Positions 17,890-26,497 are shown, numbered from the stretch's first letter. The stretch: DNA of 64,000 nt from JACDBE01 sp963714055 (GCA_963714055.1 OY970227.1:1736001-1800000); one strand, 5' to 3'. The notes: generated by a model not told the origin, from the letters alone. Program-made: numbers and translations.

Positions 17890-18911
17890 CCGGGGCGGTG
17901 ACGGCCGGCCTGGTCTGCGCCCACCACCATCTCTACTCCACCCTCGCCCGGGGGATGCCGGCTCCCCCGGAGACCCCGACGAGCTTCCAGGGGATCCTCG
18001 AACAGGTGTGGTGGCGGCTCGACGCCGCCCTCGACCTCGAGATGATCCGCTGGTCGGCGATGCTGGGGGCACTCGAGGCGATCGAGCATGGCACCACCGC
18101 CATCGTCGACCATCACGAGTCGCCCAACGCCATCGAGGGGAGCCTCTCCGTCGTCGCCGAGGCCTGCGCCGAGGTCGGGGTGCGGGTGGTGGCCGCCTAC
18201 GGGGTCACCGATCGCCATGGAACGGAGGGCGCCAAGCGCGGCCTGGAGGAGAACCGGCGGTTCCTGGCCGATGGTGGACGGGGCATGGTCGGTGTCCACG
18301 CCGCCTTCACCTGCACCGACGACACCCTGGAGGCCGCCGCCGAGCTGGCCGCCGAGTACGGGGTCGGAGTGCACATCCACGTCGCCGAGGGTCCCGAGGA
18401 TGCCGGGGCCGTACCTCGCCTGGCAGCGCTCACCACCGACGACTGGTTGCTCGCCCACGGCGTCCACCTGCCCGACGACCATCCACTCCGGGGGACGATC
18501 CTTCACAGCCCGGGGTCCAACCTGAACAACGGGGTCGGCTACGCCGACCCGCGCCGGTTCGCCGGCCCGGTCGCCCTGGGCACCGACGGCATCGGCGCAG
18601 ACATGCTCGACGCCTTCCGGCTGGCGTACCTGCTGCACCGATCGGTTGACGTCACGGCCGCCCCGGAGACGGCGTGGGCCTGGCTGGAGGCGGGCAGGGA
18701 CATCGTCCCCGAGGCCGGCGACGACCGGGTGACGTGGTCGTACGACCCCATCGATCCCTGGCACGTCGCCTTCACCCCGGGAGTGCGACCACTCCGGGTC
18801 GAGGTGGGCGGCGAGGTCGTGCTCGAGGACGGGATCGCCACCCGGGTCGATCACCGCGAGGTGCGGGCGAAGGCCTCCGAACAGGCGGCCCGGCTCCACG
18901 CCCTGCTGTAG
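17886..18911 (+). CDS. SsnA-like amidohydrolase, shorter than the family norm
   Basis: Translation starts at a GTG overlapping the stop of the fused XDH. The 341 residues begin almost directly at the metal motif (LVCAHHHLYSTLARGMPAP), so the N-terminal beta-domain of about 60 residues found in SsnA-type amidohydrolases is absent. Metal ligands HxH, His in HIHVAEG and Asp in GTDGIGADM are kept. The usual C-terminal block before the last strand is also shortened, yet the end (VNG-like VGGEVVLEDG) is recognisable. SsnA accompanies selenium-dependent XDH in other genomes. Whether this compact form is active is open. Confidence 0.75.
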   Translation: MTGAVTAGLVCAHHHLYSTLARGMPAPPETPTSFQGILEQVWWRLDAALDLEMIRWSAMLGALEAIEHGTTAIVDHHESPNAIEGSLSVVAEACAEVGVRVVAAYGVTDRHGTEGAKRGLEENRRFLADGGRGMVGVHAAFTCTDDTLEAAAELAAEYGVGVHIHVAEGPEDAGAVPRLAALTTDDWLLAHGVHLPDDHPLRGTILHSPGSNLNNGVGYADPRRFAGPVALGTDGIGADMLDAFRLAYLLHRSVDVTAAPETAWAWLEAGRDIVPEAGDDRVTWSYDPIDPWHVAFTPGVRPLRVEVGGEVVLEDGIATRVDHREVRAKASEQAARLHALL

Positions 18912-18980
18912 CGCCGCCGAACCGGGTCGATCGGCCGGATCGCCCATTAGCCTGCGTGTCACCGAGGGAGGAGAGCGGAG

Positions 18981-19370
18981 ATGATCGACGTGGCCACCTG
19001 GGTCGAGGGCTATCGCCGGGCGTGGGAGGAGGTCGACGCCGAAGCCGCCGCCGATCTCTTCACCGAGGAAGCCACTTACCGCTCCAACATCTTCGAGGAG
19101 CCCCACGTCGGTCGGGACGGCGTCAGGGCCTACTGGTCCCAGGTCACCTCGACCCAGCGGGACGTCCGGGTCACGATGGGGCGCCCGGTGGTCGACGGGA
19201 ACCGTGTCGCCGTCGAGTTCTGGACGACGATGGAGAACGCCGGAGCCGAGGTCACCCTGCCAGGGTGCCTCCTGCTCGTGTTCGACGACGACGGGCGCTG
19301 CCGCAGCCTCCACGAGTACTACACGTTCGCCGAGGGCCGTCTCGACCCTCCTCCCGAGTTCGGAGGCTAG
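18981..19370 (+). CDS. SnoaL/NTF2-like protein
   Basis: A 129-residue single-domain protein of the NTF2-like superfamily (SnoaL, ketosteroid-isomerase fold). The pattern is WVEGYRRAWEEVDAEAAADLFTEEATY at the start, GRDGVRAYW, and the final strand CRSLHEYYTFAEGR. ATG is preceded by GGAGGAG. These folds hold small hydrophobic ligands or act as isomerases or hydrolases; the residue set here does not define a reaction. A broken relative of the same superfamily lies about 300 bp downstream on the opposite strand. Confidence 0.75.
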   Translation: MIDVATWVEGYRRAWEEVDAEAAADLFTEEATYRSNIFEEPHVGRDGVRAYWSQVTSTQRDVRVTMGRPVVDGNRVAVEFWTTMENAGAEVTLPGCLLLVFDDDGRCRSLHEYYTFAEGRLDPPPEFGG

Positions 19371-19654
19371 GCTCGCCGTAGCTGCCCTCCCGGGAGTCTC
19401 ACCGCCCCTGGACCCGTGTGGGCCCAGGGACTCCGTCACAGGCCGAGCATCCGGCGAGGCTCCGGTGACGGTCGTTCACGACTTCCCAGAGGGTTCAAGC
19501 GAATCGTCCATGGTGTGGCGCGCCGTTAAGGACAACCTCATCCTCGTCCAAGGGCTCGTCGACGCCCCAGGCCCGTCGATCGAGTCCGTACTTCTGGCCA
19601 GCAACAGTAGCATCTGGCACTGACCGACGGTCGCCTCGGAACGGATTGGACCGA

Positions 19655-20086
19655 CAGTCATGAGCCGATCGCGCAGCGTGATCCGAGAGCGCTCGCCGGT
19701 CGTCGTACGGGGCTCGCCGTGATCGGTGCACGACCTTCCGCTCGCCATCCTACGCGGCGGAACACCGATGTGACCCGAAGTGCGTATGTTGCACGCGGCC
19801 GACCGCTGATCGATGCCGTCGTACGCTCAATTGCCACGACGTAACCAAGGTCGGTTCCGGCGTCGGCGGCCACCACCTCGATGTCGAAGGAGCTGTCATC
19901 CGCGACCAGCGTCGACGAGCCGAGTCGATACGACGGGTGAGCGACTCGCGTCGAGCCGGTCACAGGTAGCTGCCGCGCCGCACGTGTCGAGCTCGAAGTG
20001 ACGACCGCGTCACACCGAGCGCCCGCGGCACGCTGCTCGACCCTGGCATAGACGTCGTCCGGAACAGATATCAGTCGTTCCTTCAT
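19655..20086 (-). pseudogene. Broken SnoaL/DUF4440-like gene in a gene-poor stretch
   Basis: Reading from an ATG at 20086, the part from FDIEVVAADAGTDL to ALRVTSVFRR is a clear SnoaL/DUF4440 core. The expected ending needs two frame changes: GTA-G-GAT near 19750 gives DGERKVVHR, and CGA-T-CAC near 19730 gives HGEPRTTTGE. Both are +1 shifts. The first half, about residues 20-60, does not resemble the family, so real decay is likely here in addition to any sequence error. The flanking bases 19371-19650 hold no gene I can support; base composition is visibly less GC-rich than the neighbours. Confidence 0.5.
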
Positions 20087-20129
20087 CTGCGAAGATTCAA
20101 CCGGATTCGTACCAGGTCTGAAGGATCCC

Positions 20130-21152
20130 TCACCGCTCCCACTCCGTGCGAGGAGAGGCTGCGAACGTGTCGATCATCAGCCGGACGTCGGGGCCGAGCG
20201 GGTAGAGGATCGGGCAGGTGCAGCCGGTGGCGACGTACTCGGCCACCTTGGCCCGGACCTCGTCAGGGCTGCCGGCGGCGCAGATCATCTGCACCACGTC
20301 GTCGGGGACCAACCGAGATGCCGCCACCACCTGGTCATGGGTCGCCGGCCAGGTGATCACCCGTCCGATCTCGTCGAGGAGGTCGCTCGACACCCCGGAG
20401 GCCTTCATGATGTGGGGCTGCTGGCCGAGGTACTGGGTCACCAGCAGACGGGCGGCATCCAACGCGGCGACCCGGTCCTCGTCGACCGAGCACACCACCA
20501 GCTGGGGTCGGTCCAGGTCGTCGACGGTGCGCCCGACGCGGGCGGCCCCGATCGCCAGGTGCTCCATCGCCTCTTCGTTGTAGGCGGGCGACACCAGGTA
20601 GTTGAGCACCACCCCGTCGGCGATCTCGCCGGTCAGCTCCATCATCTTCATCCCGGTGGCGCCGATGTAGATGGGCACGTCCTTGGGCCGGCGCTCCTGG
20701 TGGACGTAGTCGAGCTCGACCCCGTCGAGGTGGACGAAGTCGCCGTCGAAGGTGACCGTCTCGTTGGCCAGCAGCGCCCTCACCACCGTCACCACCTCGC
20801 GCATGGCGGTGAGGGGTCGTGCCCGACTGACCCCGACCTTGGTGGCCAGCGGGTCCCACCAGGCGCCCAGCCCGGCGAGGATGCGACCGGGGGCCAGGTC
20901 GTCCAGGGTGGCGAACAGCGAGGCCAGCCGGGCCGGATTGCGGGTCCAGATGTCGACCACACCGGACCCGACCTTGATCCGCTCGGTGGTGGCGGCGAAG
21001 GCAGCCATGGGTACCGTCGCCTCTCTGACCAACCGGGAGTCGGCCTGCCACACCGCGGTGAAGCCGCGGTGCTCGGCGTAGCGGACGTGGTCGATGGCCT
21101 CGGCGATCGGGTTGGCGTCCTGCAGGTACAGGGCGTAGGGGACGGGCGCCAT
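20130..21152 (-). CDS. LLM-class oxidoreductase, methylene-H4MPT reductase-like
   Basis: A 340-residue luciferase-like enzyme. Signatures are HRGFTAVWQADSRLVREA, GSGVVDIWTRNPA, LAPGRILAGLGAWWDP and DVPIYIGATGMKMMELTG, as in F420-dependent Mer-like enzymes. ATG at 21152 is preferred over the adjacent in-frame GTG at 21155; no good ribosome-binding site marks either. F420 use is expected by family, the substrate is unknown. It stands alone between the broken SnoaL gene and the zinc transporter genes. Confidence 0.8.
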   Translation of the reverse strand: MAPVPYALYLQDANPIAEAIDHVRYAEHRGFTAVWQADSRLVREATVPMAAFAATTERIKVGSGVVDIWTRNPARLASLFATLDDLAPGRILAGLGAWWDPLATKVGVSRARPLTAMREVVTVVRALLANETVTFDGDFVHLDGVELDYVHQERRPKDVPIYIGATGMKMMELTGEIADGVVLNYLVSPAYNEEAMEHLAIGAARVGRTVDDLDRPQLVVCSVDEDRVAALDAARLLVTQYLGQQPHIMKASGVSSDLLDEIGRVITWPATHDQVVAASRLVPDDVVQMICAAGSPDEVRAKVAEYVATGCTCPILYPLGPDVRLMIDTFAASPRTEWER

Positions 21153-21210
21153 CACGCGAGCGTACCGGAGGCTGCCCGGGCTCGGACCGGGCTCGCATCG
21201 CCCCCGCGGG

Positions 21211-22071
21211 TCAGGCCGTGGTCAACCGCGGACCTTCCGGGTCTGGGGCGGAGCGCCGCCCAGAGGCAACCGACTGGACCGTGAGCACCACGAAAAAGGC
21301 GACGATCGGGATGACGGAGACCGTGGCCGATGCCGAGGTGTCGGCGTGGAAGCTGACCAGGAGACCGACCACCACCGACCCGATCCCGATGAGGGCGGCG
21401 GTGAGCATGATGAACGGCACCCTTCGTACCACCAGGGCGGCGGTCGCCGGCGGCCCGACCAGCAGGCCGAACACCAGCATCGTCCCCACCGCGGGGAACG
21501 AGGCGACGATGCTCGCCGTGATCAACCCGAGGAGGGCGAAGTGGGCCAGTCGGGGGCGGAGGCCGAGGACGCTCGCCTTCTGTTCGTTGAACGCCAGGAC
21601 CAGGAACGGTCGGTAGAGGAGAGTCGACACGAGGACGGCGACCACCGCCCCGGTGACGAGGACGGCGATGTCACCGCCGGTGACTCCGAGGAGGTCGCCG
21701 AACAGGATGCCGGTGAGGCTGCCGGCGAACGACTCGGTGCGCGAGATGAGGATGACCCCCAGGCCGAGCATGCCGACGAAGAGCAGCCCGATCCCGGTGT
21801 CCTCGCTGAAGGTGGTCTGCCGGTGCACCAGGTTGATCCCCGCCATCATCACCACGGCGGCGATCGCCGCCCCGGCGAGCTCGTTGAACCCGAGCAGGAC
21901 GGCGAGGGCGATGCCGGGAAGGACGCCGTGGACCAGGGCGTCCCCGAGGAAGCTCATCCCGCGGATGACCACCCAGGTCCCGACGAGGGCGAGGGTCACC
22001 GCGGCCAGCGAGCCCGCTACGAGGGCCCGCTGCTGGAAGGCCAGCTCGAAGGGTTGGGTCAGCCAGTCCAT
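21211..22071 (-). CDS. znuB: Zinc/manganese ABC importer permease (ZnuB-like)
   Basis: A 286-residue permease of the ABC-3 family with about eight to nine helices. Typical segments are VIRGMSFLGDALVHGVLPG (residues about 32-50) and FPAVGTMLVFGLLVGPPATA. The start MDWLTQPFELAFQQ is an ATG behind GAGGTC. It follows znuA by 40 bp on the same strand, while the ATPase is in the divergent operon. The Fur/Zur-type operator upstream of znuA argues for zinc. Confidence 0.88.
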   Translation of the reverse strand: MDWLTQPFELAFQQRALVAGSLAAVTLALVGTWVVIRGMSFLGDALVHGVLPGIALAVLLGFNELAGAAIAAVVMMAGINLVHRQTTFSEDTGIGLLFVGMLGLGVILISRTESFAGSLTGILFGDLLGVTGGDIAVLVTGAVVAVLVSTLLYRPFLVLAFNEQKASVLGLRPRLAHFALLGLITASIVASFPAVGTMLVFGLLVGPPATAALVVRRVPFIMLTAALIGIGSVVVGLLVSFHADTSASATVSVIPIVAFFVVLTVQSVASGRRSAPDPEGPRLTTA

Positions 22072-22111
22072 CGGGTCCCGACCTCGCTCGGTGGACCCGG
22101 AGCGTAGGCGG

Positions 22112-23092
22112 TCACTCCATCGCCGCCGCGATGCGTTCGGCATTGGTGCGCAGCATCCCGATGAGGGTGTCCGCGCCCGAGCCCGGCTCGCCGAGGCTGT
22201 CGGTGAAGAGCTCGACCACGGCGACACCGTCGCCCGCCTCGGCGGCCACCGCCTCGGCCAGCGCGGCGGGCTCGACGTTCTCGGCGAAGATCGCCGGTAC
22301 CCCGGTGTCGCCGATGACCGCCACCAGGTCGGCCAGCTCCGCCGAGCTGGGATCCCCGAGGGTCGTCCCCCCGGGGATGACGGTGGCCACCACCTCGAAG
22401 CCGTAGCGGTCGGCGAAGTAGCCCAGCGAGTCGTGGTTGGTGACGAGGGTTCGGCGATCATCGGGAACAGCTTCCAGGGCGGCGGCGATCTCCTCGTCGG
22501 CCACGAGCAACTCCTGGGCGTACCGCTCGGCGTTCCCCTCCCAGTCGACGGACCCGTCCAGAGCGGCCAGCTCGGCGGCGATGATGCGGGCGGCGGCAGC
22601 CATCCGCATCGGGTCGGTCCACACATGGGGGTCACAACGACTGGTATCGCCGCTCTCCTGCGTCGGGTCGCAGCCGCTCTCCGCCCCGGTTCCGCCGAAC
22701 GGTATCGGGTCGACCATGGGCGCTACCTCGAGGACGTTGGCCCCGTCCGCCTCGGCCGAGGCCAGCGCGTCGACCAGCCCTTCCTCGAGACGGAGGCCGT
22801 TGGCCACCACCAGGTCTGCCTCGATGACCTGCGCCAGCTGCCGGGCCGACGGCTGGTAGTCGTGAGGGTCGGCACCGATCGGGAGGAGCACCTCGACCGT
22901 GGCGGCGTCACCGACGACGTTGGCAACCACGTCACCGAGCACGCTCGTCGTGGCGACGACGCTCAACGGTCCCGACGCAGGCTGCGGGGTGCTCGACGCC
23001 ACCTCTGACGAGGTGCACGCCGTCAGAGACGAAGCCAGCACGACGGCAAGCGCCAGGACGCCCGAGGCCGATCGGGGCGGCGACGAGTTCAT
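22112..23092 (-). CDS. znuA: Zinc-binding lipoprotein of ABC importer (ZnuA-like)
   Basis: A 326-residue cluster A-I binding protein. The ATG lies seven bases behind GGTGAG; a second in-frame ATG 20 codons upstream is less likely. The signal peptide ends LTAC near residue 23. Metal ligands of the family appear: His in GADPHDYQPS, His in DPHVWTDP, His in TNHDSLGYF and an acidic residue late in the protein. The His/Asp-rich loop of ZnuA is replaced by a short Cys-containing loop (CDPTQESGDTSRCDPH). It is the first gene of its operon. Confidence 0.88.
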   Translation of the reverse strand: MNSSPPRSASGVLALAVVLASSLTACTSSEVASSTPQPASGPLSVVATTSVLGDVVANVVGDAATVEVLLPIGADPHDYQPSARQLAQVIEADLVVANGLRLEEGLVDALASAEADGANVLEVAPMVDPIPFGGTGAESGCDPTQESGDTSRCDPHVWTDPMRMAAAARIIAAELAALDGSVDWEGNAERYAQELLVADEEIAAALEAVPDDRRTLVTNHDSLGYFADRYGFEVVATVIPGGTTLGDPSSAELADLVAVIGDTGVPAIFAENVEPAALAEAVAAEAGDGVAVVELFTDSLGEPGSGADTLIGMLRTNAERIAAAME

Positions 23093-23161
23093 CCGGGCAC
23101 TCACCGGCACTTGGATACTCCCCGGCCTGGTCACTGGCACTGTGGATGGCCTCATGTGTTT

Positions 23162-23184
23162 AGAATGAGAATCGTTATCGAATA
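23162..23184. promoter_or_regulatory. Fur/Zur-type operator in the znuA-zur divergent region
   Basis: GAGAATCGTTATC at 23167-23179 is an imperfect palindrome about a central CG inside an AT-rich island (AATGAGAATCGTTATCGAATA). It matches the known pattern of Zur and Fur boxes in actinobacteria. It sits 75 bp before the znuA start and 40 bp before the regulator gene, so it can control both directions. Confidence 0.75.
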
Positions 23185-23218
23185 GCCTACCAGCCTGGTG
23201 GGCGTCCCGGGAGGGCGG

Positions 23219-23653
23219 ATGTCGGCGGTGGATCGACAGGTGGAGCACCGGCTGCTCGAGCACGATGTCCGCTACACGAGGGGCAGGCGTCGGGTGGTCG
23301 AGGCGCTGGCGGCCTCTGACGGCCCGCGCTCCACCGCCGATCTCCACGCCGAGATCCACGGTGACGTGCCGCTCTCGTCGCTGTACCGGTCACTGGCGGT
23401 GCTCGAGGGGGCGGGCGTGGTGGCACGACACTTCTCGGCGAAGGGCATCACCCGGTACGAGCTCGCCGAGTGGCTCGCCGGCCACCACCACCACCTCGTC
23501 TGCCTCTCCTGCGGGCTCGTCGAGGACATCGAGATCCCCGGTGAGCTGGAACAGGAGCTGCGCTCCATCGTCGCCAGGATCGGAAGCCGGTCCGGCTTCG
23601 AGCCGACCGACCACGCCCTCGAGATCGAAGGGACGTGCGCCCGGTGCCGGTGA
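23219..23653 (+). CDS. zur: Fur-family zinc uptake regulator (Zur-like)
   Basis: A 144-residue Fur-family repressor. The ATG lies three bases behind GGGAGGG. The winged-helix part is residues 1-80 (VRYTRGRRRVVEAL, PLSSLYRSLAVLEGAG); the dimerisation part starts at GHHHHLVCLSCGLVEDIEI with the structural CxxC, and ends CARCR. The four-His run and two CxxC motifs suit a structural zinc site. The position next to znuC and a Fur/Zur box makes zinc the likely effector. Its stop overlaps the start region of znuC. Confidence 0.88.
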   Translation: MSAVDRQVEHRLLEHDVRYTRGRRRVVEALAASDGPRSTADLHAEIHGDVPLSSLYRSLAVLEGAGVVARHFSAKGITRYELAEWLAGHHHHLVCLSCGLVEDIEIPGELEQELRSIVARIGSRSGFEPTDHALEIEGTCARCR

Positions 23654-24480
23654 ACCCGACGGCGGTGCGGGCGCGGGACCTGGTCCTCGGCTACCGGACG
23701 GCGGTGGCGTGGGGACCGTCGTCGTTCGACATCCCGGCGGGGAGGGTCACCGCCGTCATCGGGCCCAACGGGTCCGGGAAGTCGACGCTGCTCAGCGCCA
23801 TCGCCGGCCTGATCGAGCCGATCGGCGGCACCCTCGAGGTGGCCGCCGCAGCCGTCGACTCGAGCCGCATCGCCTATGTGCTCCAGACGACGAAGGTCAA
23901 CGAGGCCCTCCCCATCACGGTGCGGGAGGTGGTGGCGATGGGCCGCTATTCCGGGGCCGGCTGGTACCGGCGGCTCGGTCCCGAGGATCGCCGGGCGGTG
24001 GCCGACGCCATGGCCCGGACCGGGATCGACCGGCTGGCGGGGCGCCAGCTCCACCACCTCTCGGGAGGGCAACGGCAGCGTGCCTACATGGCCCAGGGGC
24101 TGGCACAGGACCACGACCTCCTGCTGTTGGACGAGCCGCTGACCGGCATCGACCTGCCTGCCGCCAAGGCGATCGACCAGGTGATCCACGAGGAGACGTC
24201 CCGGGGCTGCACCGTGGTGCTCACCACCCACGACCTGACCGAGGCGAGGGCTGCCGACCACACCATCCTGCTCGCCGGGGGCGTGGTCGCCGAGGGTGCA
24301 CCCGACCGGGTGCTCTCCGCCGACAACCTCGTGAGCGCCTATGGGTCGGCCCTGCTCCACGTCGACGACGAGGCGGCCGTGCTGCTCGACGACGCCGCCC
24401 ACCGACCGGTGGCGGGGAGACACGTGCATCGCTCGACCGAAGACACCGCCACGACACCGCCCGACGCCGGCTCCCCCTGA
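23644..24480 (+). CDS. znuC: Zinc ABC importer ATPase (ZnuC-like)
   Basis: A 278-residue ATPase with Walker A GPNGSGKST, signature HLSGGQRQR and Walker B LLLLDEPLTG. Several GTG codons (23635, 23644, 23650) could start it. I chose 23644 for its distance from AAGGGA; the last would give a GTGA overlap with the zur stop. The C-terminal 45 residues form a His- and acid-rich tail (VAGRHVHRSTED), perhaps a metal sensor. It completes ZnuABC with the divergent genes. Confidence 0.87.
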   Translation: MPVNPTAVRARDLVLGYRTAVAWGPSSFDIPAGRVTAVIGPNGSGKSTLLSAIAGLIEPIGGTLEVAAAAVDSSRIAYVLQTTKVNEALPITVREVVAMGRYSGAGWYRRLGPEDRRAVADAMARTGIDRLAGRQLHHLSGGQRQRAYMAQGLAQDHDLLLLDEPLTGIDLPAAKAIDQVIHEETSRGCTVVLTTHDLTEARAADHTILLAGGVVAEGAPDRVLSADNLVSAYGSALLHVDDEAAVLLDDAAHRPVAGRHVHRSTEDTATTPPDAGSP

Positions 24481-24497
24481 GCCCGGGTCGCCGCCAG

Positions 24498-25070
24498 TCA
24501 GCCGGCGGCGACCTCCCGACGCACCAAGGGCCGGCCGTGGAGCCGCTGGACCTCGACGAACCCGGCACGGGTGAACATGCCGAGCGTGCCGGTGAACACG
24601 TGGTCGTCCTGACGGGGCCCTTCGTTGTCGACCGGGTACCCCTCGATCACCGTTGCACCCTGGGCGGCGGCGTGGTCGACGGCGGCGTCGAGCAGGGCGC
24701 CTGCCACCCCTGACCTGCGATGGCCCTTGGCGATGAAGAAGCAGGTGATCACCCAGGTGGGAGTGTCGTCGAAGGAGCGGTAGGTCCTGGCCCGCGGCGA
24801 CATGAGCCGCCCGTACTCGGACCGGGGGGCGACAGCCACCCAGCCGACCGGGACGCCGTCGACGTAGCCGAGCAGGCCGGGCCGTGCGTCACCGGCGACC
24901 AGCCCGGCCATCTCCGCCCGGCGAGTGTCGCCACCGGCCCAGTCCCATTCCGATGCCGTGTGACGGAACCACATGCACCAACAGCCGGCGATGGCGCCGC
25001 GCGGCCCGAAGAGCGTCTCCAGGTCTCCCCAACGCTCCGGGGTAACGGGAACCACATCGAGGCCGGCCAC
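24498..25070 (-). CDS. GNAT-family acetyltransferase
   Basis: A 190-residue N-acetyltransferase. The family features include VVPVTPERWGDLETLFG, GGCWCMWF-like AGCWCMWFRH and the acetyl-CoA loop AKGHRRSGVAGALLDAA. The GTG start at 25070 gives VAGLDVVPV; no ribosome-binding site is evident and another GTG lies five codons later. This subgroup (sometimes annotated with antibiotic or toxin acetylation) has no assigned substrate. It converges on znuC and diverges from the LCP gene. Confidence 0.78.
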   Translation of the reverse strand: MAGLDVVPVTPERWGDLETLFGPRGAIAGCWCMWFRHTASEWDWAGGDTRRAEMAGLVAGDARPGLLGYVDGVPVGWVAVAPRSEYGRLMSPRARTYRSFDDTPTWVITCFFIAKGHRRSGVAGALLDAAVDHAAAQGATVIEGYPVDNEGPRQDDHVFTGTLGMFTRAGFVEVQRLHGRPLVRREVAAG

Positions 25071-25173
25071 GTCGAAGTGATGGTAAGCCGACGCTATCCC
25101 GGTGTATCCGCCGGTCGTCGGTACACTCGCCCGACCCCCCGGTCGGGTGACGAGAACTCTCCAACAGGTGCCC

Positions 25174-26181
25174 GTGACCACCATCCAGATGCCACAGAGC
25201 CCGCCGGTCCCCCCGGCGCCACAGCCCAAGCGGCGGCGGGGCCGCACGCTCGTGATGGGGCTGCTCATTGCCGCGGTGGTGGCCGTGTTCGCCACCATCG
25301 CCTTCCTCGTGTGGACCGAGTCGAAAATCGACCGGATCCCCGCCTCCGAGCTGCAATCGCTGACCCCGGCGGGTGACGTCCGCAACATGCTGGTGGTGGG
25401 CACCGACAACCGGGAGAACCTGCCCGAGGACTTCGAGGGCAACTTCGGCAGCTTCGACGGTTCCCGCACCGACGTCATCATGCTGGCCCACATCGTCGAC
25501 GGCAGGGGCCAGCTGCTCAGCATCCCCCGCGACCTTCGGGTGGAGATCCCCGGTCACGGCACCGACAAGATCAACGCCGCCTACGTGTACGGCGGTCCCG
25601 ACCTGCTGGTGCAGACCGTTCAGGACAACCTGGGAATCCCGGTGAACAACTACATCGAGGTCGACTTCTTCGGGTTCGCCAACGTGGTCGACGCGCTCGG
25701 CGGGGTCACCATGACGCTCGACCGGCCGGTGCGCGACCTCAAGTCCGGGCTCCAACTTCCCGCGGGGACCCAGCAGCTCAGCGGACCCGAGGCCCTGGCC
25801 TACGCCCGCTCCCGTTCGCTCGAGGAGCGCCGCGACGGTGAGTGGCAGAGCACCAACGGCAACGACATCGACCGCACCGGTCGCCAGCAGGAGCTGCTGA
25901 TGCTGATGTTCGACCAGGCGACCTCACCAGGGAAGGCGTTCAACCTCCCCGGCTTCACCACGGCCTTCGCCGAGCAGATCACCGCCGACGAGGGCCTGTC
26001 GCTGGGCGTGATCGCCGAGCTGGGCCGGTCCGTGCTCGGGATGCGAGGCGGAGCGGGCCTGGAGGCGATGACCCTGCCGGTCGACCTGGCCACCATCGAC
26101 GGGATCTCCTACGTGGTCTCCAACGAAGCCACCCAGCCGGTGATCGACGCCTTCGCCGTGGGGCGGCGCTTCCCGCGCTGA
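25174..26181 (+). CDS. LytR-CpsA-Psr (LCP) family protein
   Basis: A 335-residue membrane-anchored LCP enzyme, which attaches glycopolymers to the cell wall. A short Pro-rich and Arg-rich cytoplasmic N-terminus is followed by one membrane helix (about 27-49). The extracellular LCP domain shows VVGTDNRENL, SRTDVIMLAHI, SIPRDLRVEIPG with the key Arg, DKINAAYVYGG and ALAYARSR. The start is GTG; 25168 and 25174 are both possible and upstream codons are open. It has no operon partner. Confidence 0.88.
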   Translation: MTTIQMPQSPPVPPAPQPKRRRGRTLVMGLLIAAVVAVFATIAFLVWTESKIDRIPASELQSLTPAGDVRNMLVVGTDNRENLPEDFEGNFGSFDGSRTDVIMLAHIVDGRGQLLSIPRDLRVEIPGHGTDKINAAYVYGGPDLLVQTVQDNLGIPVNNYIEVDFFGFANVVDALGGVTMTLDRPVRDLKSGLQLPAGTQQLSGPEALAYARSRSLEERRDGEWQSTNGNDIDRTGRQQELLMLMFDQATSPGKAFNLPGFTTAFAEQITADEGLSLGVIAELGRSVLGMRGGAGLEAMTLPVDLATIDGISYVVSNEATQPVIDAFAVGRRFPR

Positions 26182-26220
26182 GCGACCCCGAAGGCGCTCG
26201 CAGTCGACCCAGTCGGTTAC

Positions 26221-26290
26221 GGCCCACGACGGGGTTGGGGTCCCCGTCTGTGGGAGGAGCCGAGCGAAGCTCGGCGGGAATGTCACAGCC
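26221..26290. repeat. Palindromic repeat family A, diverged copy
   Basis: Two hairpins in a row: GACGGGG-TTGGGGT-CCCCGTC at 26228-26248 and GCCGAGC-GAA-GCTCGGC at 26259-26275, ending in ATGTCACAGCC. The order and the closing sequence match the array at 26978-27178. The stretch 26182-26497 between the LCP and Fur genes holds this element, a family B element and no gene. Confidence 0.7.
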
Positions 26291-26405
26291 CCATCCGCGG
26301 GAGGATGGCGAGCAAGGTCTGGGCGGCGAGGGTGCCACCGTGATCGTGCCGTCCGGGAAAGGTCGCCAAGAGCCGCCGGGTACGGCTCAGGTACCGAACC
26401 GAATG

Positions 26406-26461
26406 CGCCCCTCCCCGGCCACTTCGTGGCCACCCCTCCCCCGTTGTCCGGGGGAGGGGAA
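26406..26461. repeat. Intergenic repeat family B, copy 2
   Basis: CCCCTCCCC, then a hairpin GGCCAC-TTC-GTGGCC, then CCCCTCCCCC and GGGGGAGGGGAA closing a second hairpin. It matches the ends of the copies at 13196 and 63670. It is followed by GCCGCCCGGGTGTATCACAGC, which resembles the end of family A units, so the two families adjoin here just before a Fur-type gene. Confidence 0.7.
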
Positions 26462-26497
26462 GGCCGCCCGGGTGTATCACAGCTAGCTTGAGCGGCG

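Noticed and set aside
15046..18072. A 1008-codon open frame on the minus strand
   Set aside because: It is antisense to the RIO-XDH-SsnA genes, has the repetitive Gly/His/Arg composition of a GC-rich shadow frame and no family motifs.
19371..20129. A toxin-antitoxin pair (CopG/VapB-like start at 20086)
   Set aside because: The first 20 residues look like an antitoxin N-terminus, but the rest is SnoaL/DUF4440-like and no toxin frame is found.
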